In this document: positions 8,047-17,543 of the stretch, piece by piece
Numbering within the stretch: the stretch's first letter is position 1
Layout of the letters: each line of letters opens with the position of its first letter
DNA from: Chitinophaga japonensis
Lineage (GTDB): Bacteria; Bacteroidota; Bacteroidia; Chitinophagales; Chitinophagaceae
Length of the DNA stretch: 64,000 nucleotides
Assembly (NCBI RefSeq): GCF_007830125.1
Contig: NZ_VLLG01000005.1
Span: 310,001-374,000 of the forward strand
Direction: 5' to 3'
The notes under the pieces: generated by a model
What the model saw: only the letters and a program-made list of their open reading frames with translations
Told to the model about the DNA's origin: nothing
Database searches by the model: none
Made by a program: the position numbers and the translations under genes

Positions 8047-9174
8047 TTATGGCAATACCTCTGCCAGTTTCTTTTCCAGCTCCTCGCCGCGCAGGTTACG
8101 GGCCACTACCCTGCCTTCCTTGTCCAGCAGGAAATTGGCGGGCACGCTCTTCACGCCATAGGCGGCGGCGGCGTCATTGGCCCAGCCTTTGAGGTCAGAT
8201 ACATGCAGCCAGGTCAACTTGTCAGCGCGGATCGCTTTCAGCCAGCGCTCCTTTTTGTCATCCAGTGAAACGCCGATAATATCAAATCCCTTTTCGTGAA
8301 ACTTATTATAGGCCGCTACCACATTCGGGTTTTCCTTGCGGCAGGGACCACACCAACTGGCCCAGAAATCCACCAGCACATACCGGCCCCTAAGAGCAGA
8401 CAGGGTAACCGTCTTACCGGAAGTATCCTGCATGGTAAAGTCCGGCGCTATTTTGCCCGGAGCTGTTCTGCCATCGATCTCCAGCGCTTTGGCGACCTGC
8501 CGGCCGTAATAGGACTGCTGCACGTCTTTACTTAGCGTGGCAAACAGTTGCCGGGCCTTCGCAGTTTGCTGGTAAGTAATGTAGCGCTCCAGTATAATGT
8601 TGGCAGCGGCCGGCGATTGCGCATGCTGTTTTACATAAGCGCTCACAATGCTGTCATTGAACTTATCCAGGCTGGCAAAGTCCGCATCAAATGCTTTGCG
8701 CGTAACGGGATCCAGCTCTTTCTTACCACCCTGGTTGGCGATATCCAGGCGTTTGTATATGCGCCCGGCGCTGTCCACTACAGGCTTCCAGGCTATGTTG
8801 TAAAAGCCGGTATATACTTCCTGGGAAGGGCCGCCCTTTACCACCGCCTGATGCAGGGAGTCTTTATGTCCTGCAAAGGTGGTAAGGCCGCTTTCCAGGT
8901 AGAATATCTTTCCGTATTTAGCGCCGGACGGTTTCAGGAGGTACAGCAAAGGCTCCCGGATGCTGCCGGTAAAGCTGAAGGCCCCATCCTGTATGATCGC
9001 GGAATCCGGGGCCACGCTGTTGTTGTCCGCGCGGGAAAGGTATATGACCCCGCTGTCCATACCTTCCAATTTCCCATTGAGGGTGTAGCGGCAGCCGGCT
9101 TTTTCCTGGGCGGCAGCCGGCCGGAGGGATGCAGCAGCCAGCAATGCTATCGTTAATGGTTGTACGATCTTCAT
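8047..9174 (-). CDS. TlpA-like thiol-disulfide oxidoreductase with DUF4369 N-domain
   Basis: A 375-residue exported protein. A signal peptide (to about residue 22) is followed by a DUF4369-type beta domain (about 25-120), a helical linker, and an AhpC/TSA-thioredoxin domain (about 235-375) with the active site WASWCGPC at C275/C278 and the cis-Pro loop KSVPANFLLD. It reduces or isomerises disulfides in the periplasm. It is the last gene of the sigma-FecR-SusC-SusD operon, 30 nt after susD. Such thioredoxins commonly close SusCD operons in Chitinophagaceae. Confidence 0.9.
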   Translation of the reverse strand: MKIVQPLTIALLAAASLRPAAAQEKAGCRYTLNGKLEGMDSGVIYLSRADNNSVAPDSAIIQDGAFSFTGSIREPLLYLLKPSGAKYGKIFYLESGLTTFAGHKDSLHQAVVKGGPSQEVYTGFYNIAWKPVVDSAGRIYKRLDIANQGGKKELDPVTRKAFDADFASLDKFNDSIVSAYVKQHAQSPAAANIILERYITYQQTAKARQLFATLSKDVQQSYYGRQVAKALEIDGRTAPGKIAPDFTMQDTSGKTVTLSALRGRYVLVDFWASWCGPCRKENPNVVAAYNKFHEKGFDIIGVSLDDKKERWLKAIRADKLTWLHVSDLKGWANDAAAAYGVKSVPANFLLDKEGRVVARNLRGEELEKKLAEVLP

Positions 9175-9204
9175 CCTGATTTGATTTTAATGGTGTATTA
9201 ATGA

Positions 9205-10800
9205 TCACCAACCCGGGTTATTCGGCTGCAGGTTGGGGTTTTTATCCATCTCTGTCTGGTAAATGGGAAACAGGTACATCTTATCGCTGAAGGCCCGGCT
9301 CAGCACCGGTACCGTAGTATACACGCGTTGCCCGGCATCGGTCTGGGTAATGCTGACGCCCAGCATGTCTGTTCCCAGCTTTTCCTGCCCCAGTTTCCAG
9401 CGGCGTATGTCCCAGAGCCGCGTGCCTTCAAAAGCCAGCTCTATGGTACGTTCGTGCCTTATCTTTTCCCGGGTCAATGCGCCTGCCGGCACTTCAGGCA
9501 TATGCGCCCGGGCGCGGACCATGTTAATATACGTGCGCGCCTCCTCCGTTCTGCCCAGCTCAAAAGCCGCCTCTGCGCAGTTCAGCAATATTTCGGCATA
9601 GCGCAGCAGGATATAGTTTTGCCCGCCGCCATAGCTTTTGGAAAGATCAAAGGGGTTGAAAGAGGGCTCCTGCATCTTTCTCAGCGCATAGCCGGTTGTA
9701 AGCGCCGCATAGCTGGGATTATAAGCGGAACCAGGCAGCAGGTCCAGGGTAATGCCATTCCAGGTAGCGCCGTCGTAAAAAATGCTGGCGTAAAAGCGGG
9801 AGTCCCGGTTGGCATAAGGCTGCGCAGGATCATAGCCGGAGCCGGCCGCTCCGGGCATTGTTCCATTGGCCATTTCATATTCGTCCACGATGTTCTGCGT
9901 TGGCTGGTTCAGCGCGCTGGGGCCAGGCGGCACCAGCCCCCAGGGCAGGTTGTAATGATGCACATGGTAGCCTTTGAAATTAGTGGTATACTGGTGATCA
10001 AAGATCACTTCCATGTTATTATCATTCGCTTCGTGAAACAGCGTTTCGTAGTCCGGGAACAGGCCATAGCCGGCCTGCCCGGCAATATCGATCACCGCTT
10101 TGGCAGCGTCATAGGCTTTTTGCCAGTTATTGTCATAGCTGGCGGCATACAGCAGCACCCTGGATTTAAGCGCCAGCGCGGCCCCCCTGGTTACGCGACC
10201 CACATTGGCCGTTCCGTATTTGAACGGCAGGTTGCCCGCCTGGTAAATACTGTCCAGTTGCCCGGTGATAAATTCCACCACCGCCGCATAGGGTGCGCGG
10301 GATACATTGAGGTCGCCGTCCAGGTGCTGCGAGGCCGTGATCAGCGGCACTGCGCCAAAATAGTTGGCCAGGTAGGCATAGTGCAGCGCCCGCAGGAAGC
10401 GGGCTTCGTCCGCAGTCCTTCTTTTGAAGGCATCGCTGGCCGGCAACCGGCCTATGTTCTCCAGGAAAAGGTTGCAGCGCCGGATCTTAGACCAGGAATT
10501 ATCCCACATGCTGGTAATGCCGTAAGGCAGGCTGGAGGGCAGGAAGGTGCCCTGGTAAATGCTGACATTACCGCTATAATACAGCTCGTCGCTGAGGCCA
10601 TCCGTCATGACCCCGGCAAATTCCGTGGGAATGCCGGCATACAGGTTGTTCAGGAATAAACCGGCCAGCGTGGAATCCTGCCACACGTCCGCATCGCTGT
10701 ACCGGTCCATTGGTTTGCTGTCCAGGAAATCTTTCTTACAGGCGCCTGCCAGCAGCAGCAGGACGGCGGACAGGGAAAGCAGTTTGATATATGTTTGCAT
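9205..10800 (-). CDS. SusD/RagB-family substrate-binding lipoprotein
   Basis: A 531-residue surface lipoprotein. The signal sequence ends in the lipobox LLAGACKK (Cys about residue 21), followed by DFLDSKPMDRYSDADVWQD, the classical SusD start. The TPR-like helices (RADEARFLRALHYAYLANYFG-type segment) and the C-terminal RHERTIELAFEGTRLWDIRRWK are strong SusD family marks. It binds the ligand over the SusC channel. It lies 11 nt behind the SusC gene. Which ligand is imported cannot be told; the absence of glycoside hydrolases nearby and the presence of a thioredoxin argue weakly for a peptide or protein-derived substrate. Confidence 0.93.
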   Translation of the reverse strand: MQTYIKLLSLSAVLLLLAGACKKDFLDSKPMDRYSDADVWQDSTLAGLFLNNLYAGIPTEFAGVMTDGLSDELYYSGNVSIYQGTFLPSSLPYGITSMWDNSWSKIRRCNLFLENIGRLPASDAFKRRTADEARFLRALHYAYLANYFGAVPLITASQHLDGDLNVSRAPYAAVVEFITGQLDSIYQAGNLPFKYGTANVGRVTRGAALALKSRVLLYAASYDNNWQKAYDAAKAVIDIAGQAGYGLFPDYETLFHEANDNNMEVIFDHQYTTNFKGYHVHHYNLPWGLVPPGPSALNQPTQNIVDEYEMANGTMPGAAGSGYDPAQPYANRDSRFYASIFYDGATWNGITLDLLPGSAYNPSYAALTTGYALRKMQEPSFNPFDLSKSYGGGQNYILLRYAEILLNCAEAAFELGRTEEARTYINMVRARAHMPEVPAGALTREKIRHERTIELAFEGTRLWDIRRWKLGQEKLGTDMLGVSITQTDAGQRVYTTVPVLSRAFSDKMYLFPIYQTEMDKNPNLQPNNPGW

Positions 10801-10811
10801 GTTGGCCGGTA

Positions 10812-13800
10812 TTAAAATTTAACGTTAAACCCAATATTGTACAGTCGCTGCAACAGGTAGCTGGTAGCGCCGAAAGAGCTGACAGCCGATTCGGGGTCCA
10901 CATCTTTCATGTTTGTGAAGGTGAGCAGGTTGGCGCCGCTCACATATACCCGGGCGCTGTTGATCCGCAGCCCGTTCAGCACATGGTCGGGAATGGTATA
11001 GCCTATCTCCAGGTTCTTGAGGCGCAGGTAAGCCGCGTTCCTCAGCCAGTAGGATGACAGGGCCTGGTTGTTCAGGTTGTCCTTGAACAGGCGCGGATAG
11101 GAGGCGTCCGTATTCTCGGGCGTCCAGCGGTCCAGGTGCTGCTCCATCGGCACGCTGCTGCCTGAGCCGGCAAAGGCCCAGGCACCCAGGCCCACCATGT
11201 ATTTCCGGATATTGCCCGCGCCCTGGAACAGGGCGTTCAGGTCAAAGCCTTTAAAGCTGGCGCCTAACGTTATCCCATATATGATCTCCGGGTAGTCGCC
11301 CTTGGTGATGATGGTACGGTCATCCGGGGTAACGGCCCCGTCCCCGTTCAGGTCTGCGTAGCGGATATCCCCGGGCGCTACATTGCTATACAAGGGAGTG
11401 GGGCCTTTCTCAATCTCTTCAGTGGACTGGTACAGGCCGGTAGCCACATATCCCAGGTTGCTGAGATTAGCCGGGTTCAGGGCAATAGGATGCCCGATGG
11501 CGCTTTGCCAGGGCAGCAGTCCTGCCGGCTGCGGCGCATACACGACCTTGTTCCTGTTAAAAGTGATATTGGGCCTGACGGAATAGCGCAACTGCCCGAT
11601 GGTATGCTGGTGCGACAGCGCCACCTCGATGCCTTTATTGTCCACTACGGAAAGGTTCTCATTAGGCAGCGTACCGCCAATGGTAGCCGGTACGGAGGCC
11701 GCCCGGCTGCCCAGTATATCCCTGGTACGCTTGTAGAAATAATCCGCTTCTACGCCCAGCAGGTCGTCAAAGAAACGGGCCTCTACCCCGATGTTGGTCA
11801 TTTCCGCCTTCTCCCAGGTAAAGGAAGCATTCGGGATCACGCCAGGCACCAATGCCTGCAGGTCCGCATTATTAAAAGTATAGTAGCCCTCCAGGCCGGT
11901 TCCCAGCGTATAGGCATTCAGGTAGTCAAACCGGCCGATACGGTCATTCCCCAGCCGCCCCCAGGAACCTCTTACTTTCAGGAAGGTAATAGCCGGTATG
12001 CTGCGGATGAACGGTTCCTCCGACAGTATCCATCCTGCTGCCAGGGAGGGAAAGAAGCCAAAACGCTCGCCCGGCGGGAACACGTCCGATCCGTCGTAGC
12101 GGAAACTGTACTCAAACAGGTAGCGGTCATGAAAAGTGTAGCCCAGGCGGCCTACCACGCTCTGCCGGGCATCCCGGAAGCCGCCGCCGGTGGTCGTAGC
12201 GGTAGCCGGGTCGCCGGCAAAAAGCTGGTCTATCTGTGCGGAAGGAAAGTTGCCGCGGTTGGCAGAAAGGTTATCTCCTTTGTTCTCCGTTTGCGTGTAC
12301 AATACCATTGCATTCACCGCATGCCTGCCAAAGCTGCGCTGGTAGCGCAGGGAGGCTTCAGCCAGCACGGTCTGCCGCTGGCGGTAGTCTTCTCTCAGCG
12401 AAGCGCGGGTATTCCCGGTGGTACGGGAAGTATAGGTACCATCATCATTACGTATATAGCTGACATAAGGCTTTACAAAGTACTTGAAAAAAGTGCTGTA
12501 CTTGTTGTACGAAAAAGTCCCCCTGGCAGACAGGCCGGTGATGAACGGAATGGAATAGGTCAGCGAGCCGACTGTTTCCAGCACGTTCAGATCAGTATTG
12601 GAATAGCCCCCCTCTCCTCTTGAAACCAGGTAGGGGCTGCCGTTTACCAGGGAGCTGAATCCATTGGGGATGGAGATGTAATTATAGTAGCCGTTCGAAA
12701 ACCGGCTGGGTATCAGCGGGGATATCTGCCGGTAATAGCTTTCCACCGCAGAACCGGCCACCTGGTCCACTGTTTTTTCCAGCCGGCCGTTGATGTTGAG
12801 CGATACCATCAGCCGGTTGGTGATCACGGCATCCAGGTTGGAGCGCAGGGAATATTGCTTGTACCCGGCAGCGGGATAGGCGCCGTCCTGGTCCAGGTAG
12901 CCGCCGGAAATAAAATATTTGGCTTTGTCGCTGCCACCGTTCACAGTCATGTTATGGCGCTGCTGGAAAGCGGAAGGTTTCATCAGCTCACGGTACCAAT
13001 CCGTATTCGCATAGCGGTCAGGGTCGGACCCGGTGCGGATCATTTCCAGTTGTTCATCGGTATACCCCTTGTTAGTGGCGGGATTGAAGGTGCCCTCGTT
13101 CCGGTAGGTTTCATTCAGCAGCGTGGCGTATTGGTAGCCATCCACCATGTCCGCCAGTTGCGTGGGCTTTTGCCAACTGCCGTTGAAGGTGTAGCTCAGC
13201 ACGGGTTTACCGCTCCTGCCCCGTTTAGTGGTGATCAGTATTACGCCGTTGGCCGCCCGTGCGCCGTATACGGCTGCTGTGCCGGCGTCTTTCAATACGG
13301 AAATGCTTTCAATATCATTCGGATCAATGTGCGGCAATACGGCATTCACCTGCGCGCCACTGGCATCCACGGATTCCTGCGGAATACCGTCAATAACGAT
13401 CAGCGGCGAAGAATTGGTGGGAGAACTGATGCCGCGCACCAGCAGGCGGGAATCGTCCCGGCCCGGCTGCCCGGAGCCCTGGAAAGCGATCAGTCCCGGC
13501 AGGTGCCCGGCCAGCGTATTGCTGATATTGCCGGAGGGGTTCTGCCTGATCTCATCCCCGCTTACCGTCACCACGGAACCGGTGATGCTGCTCTTCTTCT
13601 GCGAAGTGTAGCCCAGCACCACCACCTGTTTCAGGCTGCCGGCAGCCGGGCGGAGTATGAGCTGCACGGAAGTATCCTTCGTTACCCGCAGTTCCTGCGT
13701 TTCAAAACCGATGTGGCTGAATATCACCACATGGTCGCCTGCGGCAGGCAGGCGCAGGCCGAAATGCCCTGCTTCATCCGTAGCAGTATGCGCTGTACGG

Positions 13801-14252
13801 CTGTCTTTCAGCCGCACGGTCACCCCGGGCAAGGGCTGGTAGTCTTCATCGATCACCATCCCGCTGATAGTTATTTCCTGCACCTGCTGTCCTTTGGGCG
13901 TAATGGCGATCAGGTTGTTCTCCAGCAGGGTAAAAGAAAGCCCGGTATTCTGCAGGATACCCGTGAGCACATCCGCTACCGGCTCATTGTCCGCATGCAC
14001 GCTTACCCGCAACTGCGCGGGCAGCACGCTGGTATTGTACACGAACTTGTAGGGAGAGCTTTTCTGGATGGCCTGCAGCACCTGGCGCAGCGGGCTGTTG
14101 TCCATGTTCAGCGTGATCCGGGCCGTTTGGCTGTAGGTGGCGGCGGATACCGATAATCCGCATAGCAGTAAAAGCAGTGCCACCAGCTTCAATTTGCATA
14201 GCATTCTTACAGCCCCTGGTACAGGGGCTGTCGTTTGTTTGTTTAGCATCAC
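10812..14252 (-). CDS. SusC/RagA TonB-linked outer-membrane transporter with STN signalling domain
   Basis: A 1146-residue transporter. After a signal peptide comes a Secretin/TonB short N-terminal (STN) domain (about 50-115, LRQVLQAIQKSSPYKFVYN), a CarboxypepD_reg-like domain (about 128-205), a plug (about 220-330, with SISVLKDAGTAAVYGARAAN), and a long beta-barrel ending in YNIGFNVKF. The STN domain links ligand binding to the FecR anti-sigma factor encoded 49 nt upstream, giving a trans-envelope signalling system that induces its own operon. It pairs with the SusD gene 11 nt downstream. The start at 14252 or an internal Met at residue 17 are both possible; the latter gives a shorter signal peptide. 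Confidence 0.94.
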   Translation of the reverse strand: MMLNKQTTAPVPGAVRMLCKLKLVALLLLLCGLSVSAATYSQTARITLNMDNSPLRQVLQAIQKSSPYKFVYNTSVLPAQLRVSVHADNEPVADVLTGILQNTGLSFTLLENNLIAITPKGQQVQEITISGMVIDEDYQPLPGVTVRLKDSRTAHTATDEAGHFGLRLPAAGDHVVIFSHIGFETQELRVTKDTSVQLILRPAAGSLKQVVVLGYTSQKKSSITGSVVTVSGDEIRQNPSGNISNTLAGHLPGLIAFQGSGQPGRDDSRLLVRGISSPTNSSPLIVIDGIPQESVDASGAQVNAVLPHIDPNDIESISVLKDAGTAAVYGARAANGVILITTKRGRSGKPVLSYTFNGSWQKPTQLADMVDGYQYATLLNETYRNEGTFNPATNKGYTDEQLEMIRTGSDPDRYANTDWYRELMKPSAFQQRHNMTVNGGSDKAKYFISGGYLDQDGAYPAAGYKQYSLRSNLDAVITNRLMVSLNINGRLEKTVDQVAGSAVESYYRQISPLIPSRFSNGYYNYISIPNGFSSLVNGSPYLVSRGEGGYSNTDLNVLETVGSLTYSIPFITGLSARGTFSYNKYSTFFKYFVKPYVSYIRNDDGTYTSRTTGNTRASLREDYRQRQTVLAEASLRYQRSFGRHAVNAMVLYTQTENKGDNLSANRGNFPSAQIDQLFAGDPATATTTGGGFRDARQSVVGRLGYTFHDRYLFEYSFRYDGSDVFPPGERFGFFPSLAAGWILSEEPFIRSIPAITFLKVRGSWGRLGNDRIGRFDYLNAYTLGTGLEGYYTFNNADLQALVPGVIPNASFTWEKAEMTNIGVEARFFDDLLGVEADYFYKRTRDILGSRAASVPATIGGTLPNENLSVVDNKGIEVALSHQHTIGQLRYSVRPNITFNRNKVVYAPQPAGLLPWQSAIGHPIALNPANLSNLGYVATGLYQSTEEIEKGPTPLYSNVAPGDIRYADLNGDGAVTPDDRTIITKGDYPEIIYGITLGASFKGFDLNALFQGAGNIRKYMVGLGAWAFAGSGSSVPMEQHLDRWTPENTDASYPRLFKDNLNNQALSSYWLRNAAYLRLKNLEIGYTIPDHVLNGLRINSARVYVSGANLLTFTNMKDVDPESAVSSFGATSYLLQRLYNIGFNVKF

Positions 14253-14301
14253 TACTAAAGGTTTAATTTTGGTTGACTTTTTATTGGTTGGTTGTTGGCT
14301 G

Positions 14302-15411
14302 TCAGTATAGTATAATTGTATCTTGTGCTCTCCTGTAATGAAAACTGCTGGTGGCCTGTAATGCGCGTAACACCTGGTCTATATTCTCCTTGTCAAAAGT
14401 GGCCACAAAGCGGTACTGCTTCAACTGTTCCTGCTCAAACCTGATCTGCACCCCATACCAGCGCTCCAGCTCACGTGCAATGACATCAAACGGCTGATCA
14501 TTGAAAGTAAGCCGTCCCCGTGTCCAGTCTGTTTCCATTGGCTTATCCAGTGTCGTATCGCCGCTGAGGAGCATCACCCTGTATTGCGGTGCCGGTAAAT
14601 AGCCGGCAGAAGACCGCCCGGCCTTTGCTTCCGGGTTCGCCACCTGCAGTTTGCAGCGGGAAGACAGCAGCACTCCTTTCTCCGGCAGCACGTGCCGGCC
14701 CGCACTGCTGTTGGCATACACCTGTATGGCCCCTTCCAGCAGGGAGGTTTCCGTCACGGTATCCTCCGGGTAGGCTTTTACATTGAACGCCGTGCCCAGC
14801 ACCTTAATGAGGATGGCGGGCGTATGTACCAGGAATGGCCGGCGGGCATCGGGTGCTACTTCAAAATAAGCTTCGCCGCTCAGGTACACATTACGGTTAT
14901 GTTGATTGAAATCCGCTGCCAGGGTAAGGGTACTGCCACCGTTCAGTTGGAGGGCGCTGCCATCCGGTAGCTGCAGTTTTTTTCTTTCTCCTGCTTTGGC
15001 ATGGTATACAGTAGCTTTTGCTGCAGGATCAATACGGAATGCGGACCGGTAATGCCAGACCAATGCAGCCGTTACGAACAGTGCTAATACGGTCATCACC
15101 GCCCATATCCTCCTCCGCGGCCGGCGGCGCGTGACCGGCCCGCTCAGCGGCGTAAAGAGCTCCGGCGCTTCCCGGCGCTGCCGCCACTGTTGCAGAAAAT
15201 GGTCGCGGTCCTGCTCAAATTGCGCGGCGGTGGTGCCTCCGTTCAGGAAAAAATACAGTTCCCTGGCTTTGTCTATCGCTGCTTTTTGCCGGGGATGCTC
15301 ATTTGCCCGGCGCGTCCAGTAAGCCACGGCCCCGGAGTCTGTGCCCAGGCAATACTGCAGGAAAGATTCATCCGCCAGCAGGTCCTCTATGTTAAACCCG
15401 GAAGTGTCCAT
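14302..15411 (-). CDS. FecR-family anti-sigma factor
   Basis: A 369-residue single-pass membrane protein. The N-terminal cytoplasmic part (about 1-100) would hold the ECF sigma factor. A basic stretch (TRRRPRRR) precedes one membrane helix at about 103-122. The periplasmic FecR domain follows (AGERKKLQLPDGSALQLNGG, then LSGEAYFEV), and a DUF4974-type C-terminal domain (QPFDVIARELERWYGVQIRF) receives the signal from the STN domain of SusC. It is placed between the sigma gene (76 nt upstream) and susC. Confidence 0.93.
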   Translation of the reverse strand: MDTSGFNIEDLLADESFLQYCLGTDSGAVAYWTRRANEHPRQKAAIDKARELYFFLNGGTTAAQFEQDRDHFLQQWRQRREAPELFTPLSGPVTRRRPRRRIWAVMTVLALFVTAALVWHYRSAFRIDPAAKATVYHAKAGERKKLQLPDGSALQLNGGSTLTLAADFNQHNRNVYLSGEAYFEVAPDARRPFLVHTPAILIKVLGTAFNVKAYPEDTVTETSLLEGAIQVYANSSAGRHVLPEKGVLLSSRCKLQVANPEAKAGRSSAGYLPAPQYRVMLLSGDTTLDKPMETDWTRGRLTFNDQPFDVIARELERWYGVQIRFEQEQLKQYRFVATFDKENIDQVLRALQATSSFHYRRAQDTIILY

Positions 15412-15487
15412 TACTCCTTTGATCTTTCTGTATGGAGGAACGGGTTCCCGTTTTTTACCATGGATCTTTCAACTTTTTTTTTGAGAC

Positions 15488-16114
15488 TCACTGCGCCAGG
15501 TAATGCATCAATATAAAAACGAGCAGAACCGGCAAGGGGGGCAACTGCTCCCTGGCGCCGCTGGCATCCAGGTCCTGGCGCAGGCTTTTGAGCGCGTTGT
15601 GTATAATATTATAGGTGGTGCGTATGGATATATTGCATTTTTCAGCGATCGCTTCGTAGGAGAGATTATCGAAATAACGCAGTTTCAGCAGCTCCTGCTG
15701 CCGGGGAGTTAACTTTTCAAAGCTGTCCAGGAGCCTGCGCTTCCGGGCTTCGTCCATCTGTACAGCCTGCAGGCGCTCTTCGTAGGAAGCTTCATAGGTG
15801 GCTTCCATATGGGAAAGCTGCTGCTCCTTTTCCTGCCGGCGCTGTGCAGATTTGATCTTGTGCAGGATGGCTCTCCGCATGCAGGACAACAGGTAGGAAC
15901 GTACATTTTCCACCATGGGCAGCCGGTCCCTTTTATCCCAGAGATCGATCAGCAGCTCCGTAAAACATTCTACTGCCAGCTCCCGGTCATGTACCAGTTG
16001 CGTGCCGTAGTTAACGAGACCGATATAATGTTCATTGTACAGCTTCAGCAAGGCTTCCTCACCGCCACTTTTCAGCGCCCACCATGTTTCATTGCCCGTT
16101 GTACCTGCTGTCAT
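15488..16114 (-). CDS. ECF RNA polymerase sigma factor (sigma-70 family, Bacteroidota type)
   Basis: A 208-residue sigma factor with region 2 at about 25-95 (FTELLIDLWDKRDRLP, VRSYLLSCMRRAILHKI) and region 4 at about 130-185 (LTPRQQELLKLRYFDNLSYE, then EAIAEKCNISIRTTYNII). It should be held by the FecR protein and direct transcription of the susCD-tlpA genes. A hydrophobic C-terminal tail (PPLPVLLVFILMHYLAQ) is a feature seen in many Bacteroidota ECF factors of SusCD loci. Confidence 0.93.
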   Translation of the reverse strand: MTAGTTGNETWWALKSGGEEALLKLYNEHYIGLVNYGTQLVHDRELAVECFTELLIDLWDKRDRLPMVENVRSYLLSCMRRAILHKIKSAQRRQEKEQQLSHMEATYEASYEERLQAVQMDEARKRRLLDSFEKLTPRQQELLKLRYFDNLSYEAIAEKCNISIRTTYNIIHNALKSLRQDLDASGAREQLPPLPVLLVFILMHYLAQ

Positions 16115-16152
16115 GGCCTAAACATACAAGAATTCGGCAACACATGCAACCA

Positions 16153-16677
16153 CTACCATCCCACGTACTTCGGCGGTTGTATGCCGTTCAGGCGCAGGTA
16201 TACCACCAGTTGCCCGCGGTGATGCACCTGGTGATCGTTCATCAGGTTGATGATCTGCCGCCTGCTCATCGGGCCGGCAAAGAATTTTACCTGCTCATCC
16301 AGTTGAGCTGCATCCATGCCTTTCACCGCTGCAATCGCGTAATCGAATGCCTTTTCTACTGTAGCGATGATCAGTTCTTTGCTCTTTCCCTTGGCGTCCA
16401 GGTCCGCTTTGGTGAAGGGGTTGGGCGTATCCGTAATATAGGCGGAAGCCAGCCAGCTAATGTTCTGCGCCATGTGCAGCAACTGTGCGGCAAAGGTCAT
16501 TTCATCCGCTACGGGCTTATACGTATACTTATCTTCCGGCATGGACGCCGCCATGGCCAGTGTAGTGGTTTTGGCCCGCTCCAGTTGAGCAGCGGCTTCC
16601 TGTAGCAGCGGACTTGGTTGCGCTACGGCGGTGGCCATGATCAGCAGCCCGGCTAACAGGCAATACATTCGCTTCAT
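16153..16677 (-). CDS. DinB-family protein with signal peptide
   Basis: A 174-residue four-helix protein. A signal peptide (MKRMYCLLAGLLIMATAVAQ) is followed by the DinB/YfiT fold. Candidate metal ligands are His in LLHMAQN and the C-terminal DHQVHHRGQ, the usual three-histidine arrangement. Proteins of this family are metal-dependent thiol transferases or hydrolases of unknown substrate. It is divergent from the Crp/Fnr regulator at 16771 and lies downstream of nothing obvious, so it is probably a single-gene transcript. Confidence 0.82.
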   Translation of the reverse strand: MKRMYCLLAGLLIMATAVAQPSPLLQEAAAQLERAKTTTLAMAASMPEDKYTYKPVADEMTFAAQLLHMAQNISWLASAYITDTPNPFTKADLDAKGKSKELIIATVEKAFDYAIAAVKGMDAAQLDEQVKFFAGPMSRRQIINLMNDHQVHHRGQLVVYLRLNGIQPPKYVGW

Positions 16678-16739
16678 GCTATATCTGTTTGAATGGTTTT
16701 ATTGGATGGTCAAAAGCGTAAATATAAGCAACCTTTCCT

Positions 16740-16747
16740 TAGCTTTG
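16740..16747 (+). promoter_or_regulatory. -7 element TAGCTTTG for the Crp/Fnr gene
   Basis: An exact TAnnTTTG match 23 nt before the start codon at 16771. No convincing -33 element was found at the expected spacing. Confidence 0.45.
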
Positions 16748-16770
16748 ACCGTAGTTAAACATATGCCTGT

Positions 16771-17457
16771 ATGGAAACGGCAGTACAATATTGGCACCTG
16801 CGCAGGCACCGGCTCTTCTCAAAGCTGTCTGCAGCAGATATAAAAGAACTGTGCATCCTGAGCGGCTATAAAAAAGCAGCGAAGGATGAGGTGATCTATA
16901 TCTCCGACCACGTGCGGCGCATTTACGTGCTCAAGAAAGGCGTGATCCGGATCAGCACCATCGATGCCGCGGGCAATGAAGTACTGAAGGACGTAGTGCA
17001 GGAAGGAGACCTGTTCGGGGAGATCACCCTTTCGCCCGGGCACAACGGCCAGCAGGGCCCAGAAATAGCGCGGGCTGTCAGCCAGGAAGTATCGCTGTGC
17101 TCTTTCCTGCTGCAGGATTTTGAAAAGCTCCTGCTGCGCAAGCCCGGCCTTTCACTGGAATATACCAGGTGGATCGGCATGAAGCTCACGAGGATGCATA
17201 CACGCTATGCGGACCTGGTCTGCAAGGATGCGCGCACACGGCTGATCGAATTCCTGAAGGGCTTTTCCATCCAGCGCGGCAAAGTAAAGGGCCGGGAAGT
17301 AAGGATACGGAACTATCTCACCCAAAAGGACATTGCCGGCATCATCGGCGCTACCCGCCAGACCGTGGCCACCCTCATAGGAGAACTGGAGCAACAGGGA
17401 CTGCTCCGCTACTCCCGCAGCGAGATCATTATACCGGATATGGCTTTATTTCAATAG
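16771..17457 (+). CDS. Crp/Fnr-family transcriptional regulator
   Basis: A 228-residue regulator with an N-terminal cyclic-nucleotide-binding-like beta-roll (about 15-130; YVLKKGVIRIS, EGDLFGEITL) and a C-terminal helix-turn-helix (about 150-215; LTQKDIAGIIGATRQTVATL). There is no four-cysteine iron-sulfur set, so it is not an FNR oxygen sensor. The effector is unknown. An outer-membrane protein gene starts 86 nt downstream on the same strand and a peroxiredoxin gene converges on that, suggesting an envelope or redox stress role. Confidence 0.9.
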   Translation: METAVQYWHLRRHRLFSKLSAADIKELCILSGYKKAAKDEVIYISDHVRRIYVLKKGVIRISTIDAAGNEVLKDVVQEGDLFGEITLSPGHNGQQGPEIARAVSQEVSLCSFLLQDFEKLLLRKPGLSLEYTRWIGMKLTRMHTRYADLVCKDARTRLIEFLKGFSIQRGKVKGREVRIRNYLTQKDIAGIIGATRQTVATLIGELEQQGLLRYSRSEIIIPDMALFQ

Positions 17458-17543
17458 CACCACTATTTGCTTCCGTATGTCGCCTGCACGACATTTGGCT
17501 ACCCCGGGATAACGGAAATTGCGATCACATCAAACCTACAGCT

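Noticed and set aside
12855..14156. Long plus-strand open frame opposite susC
   Set aside because: Antisense shadow of the SusC gene; translation is rich in His, Gln and Arg and shows no domain.
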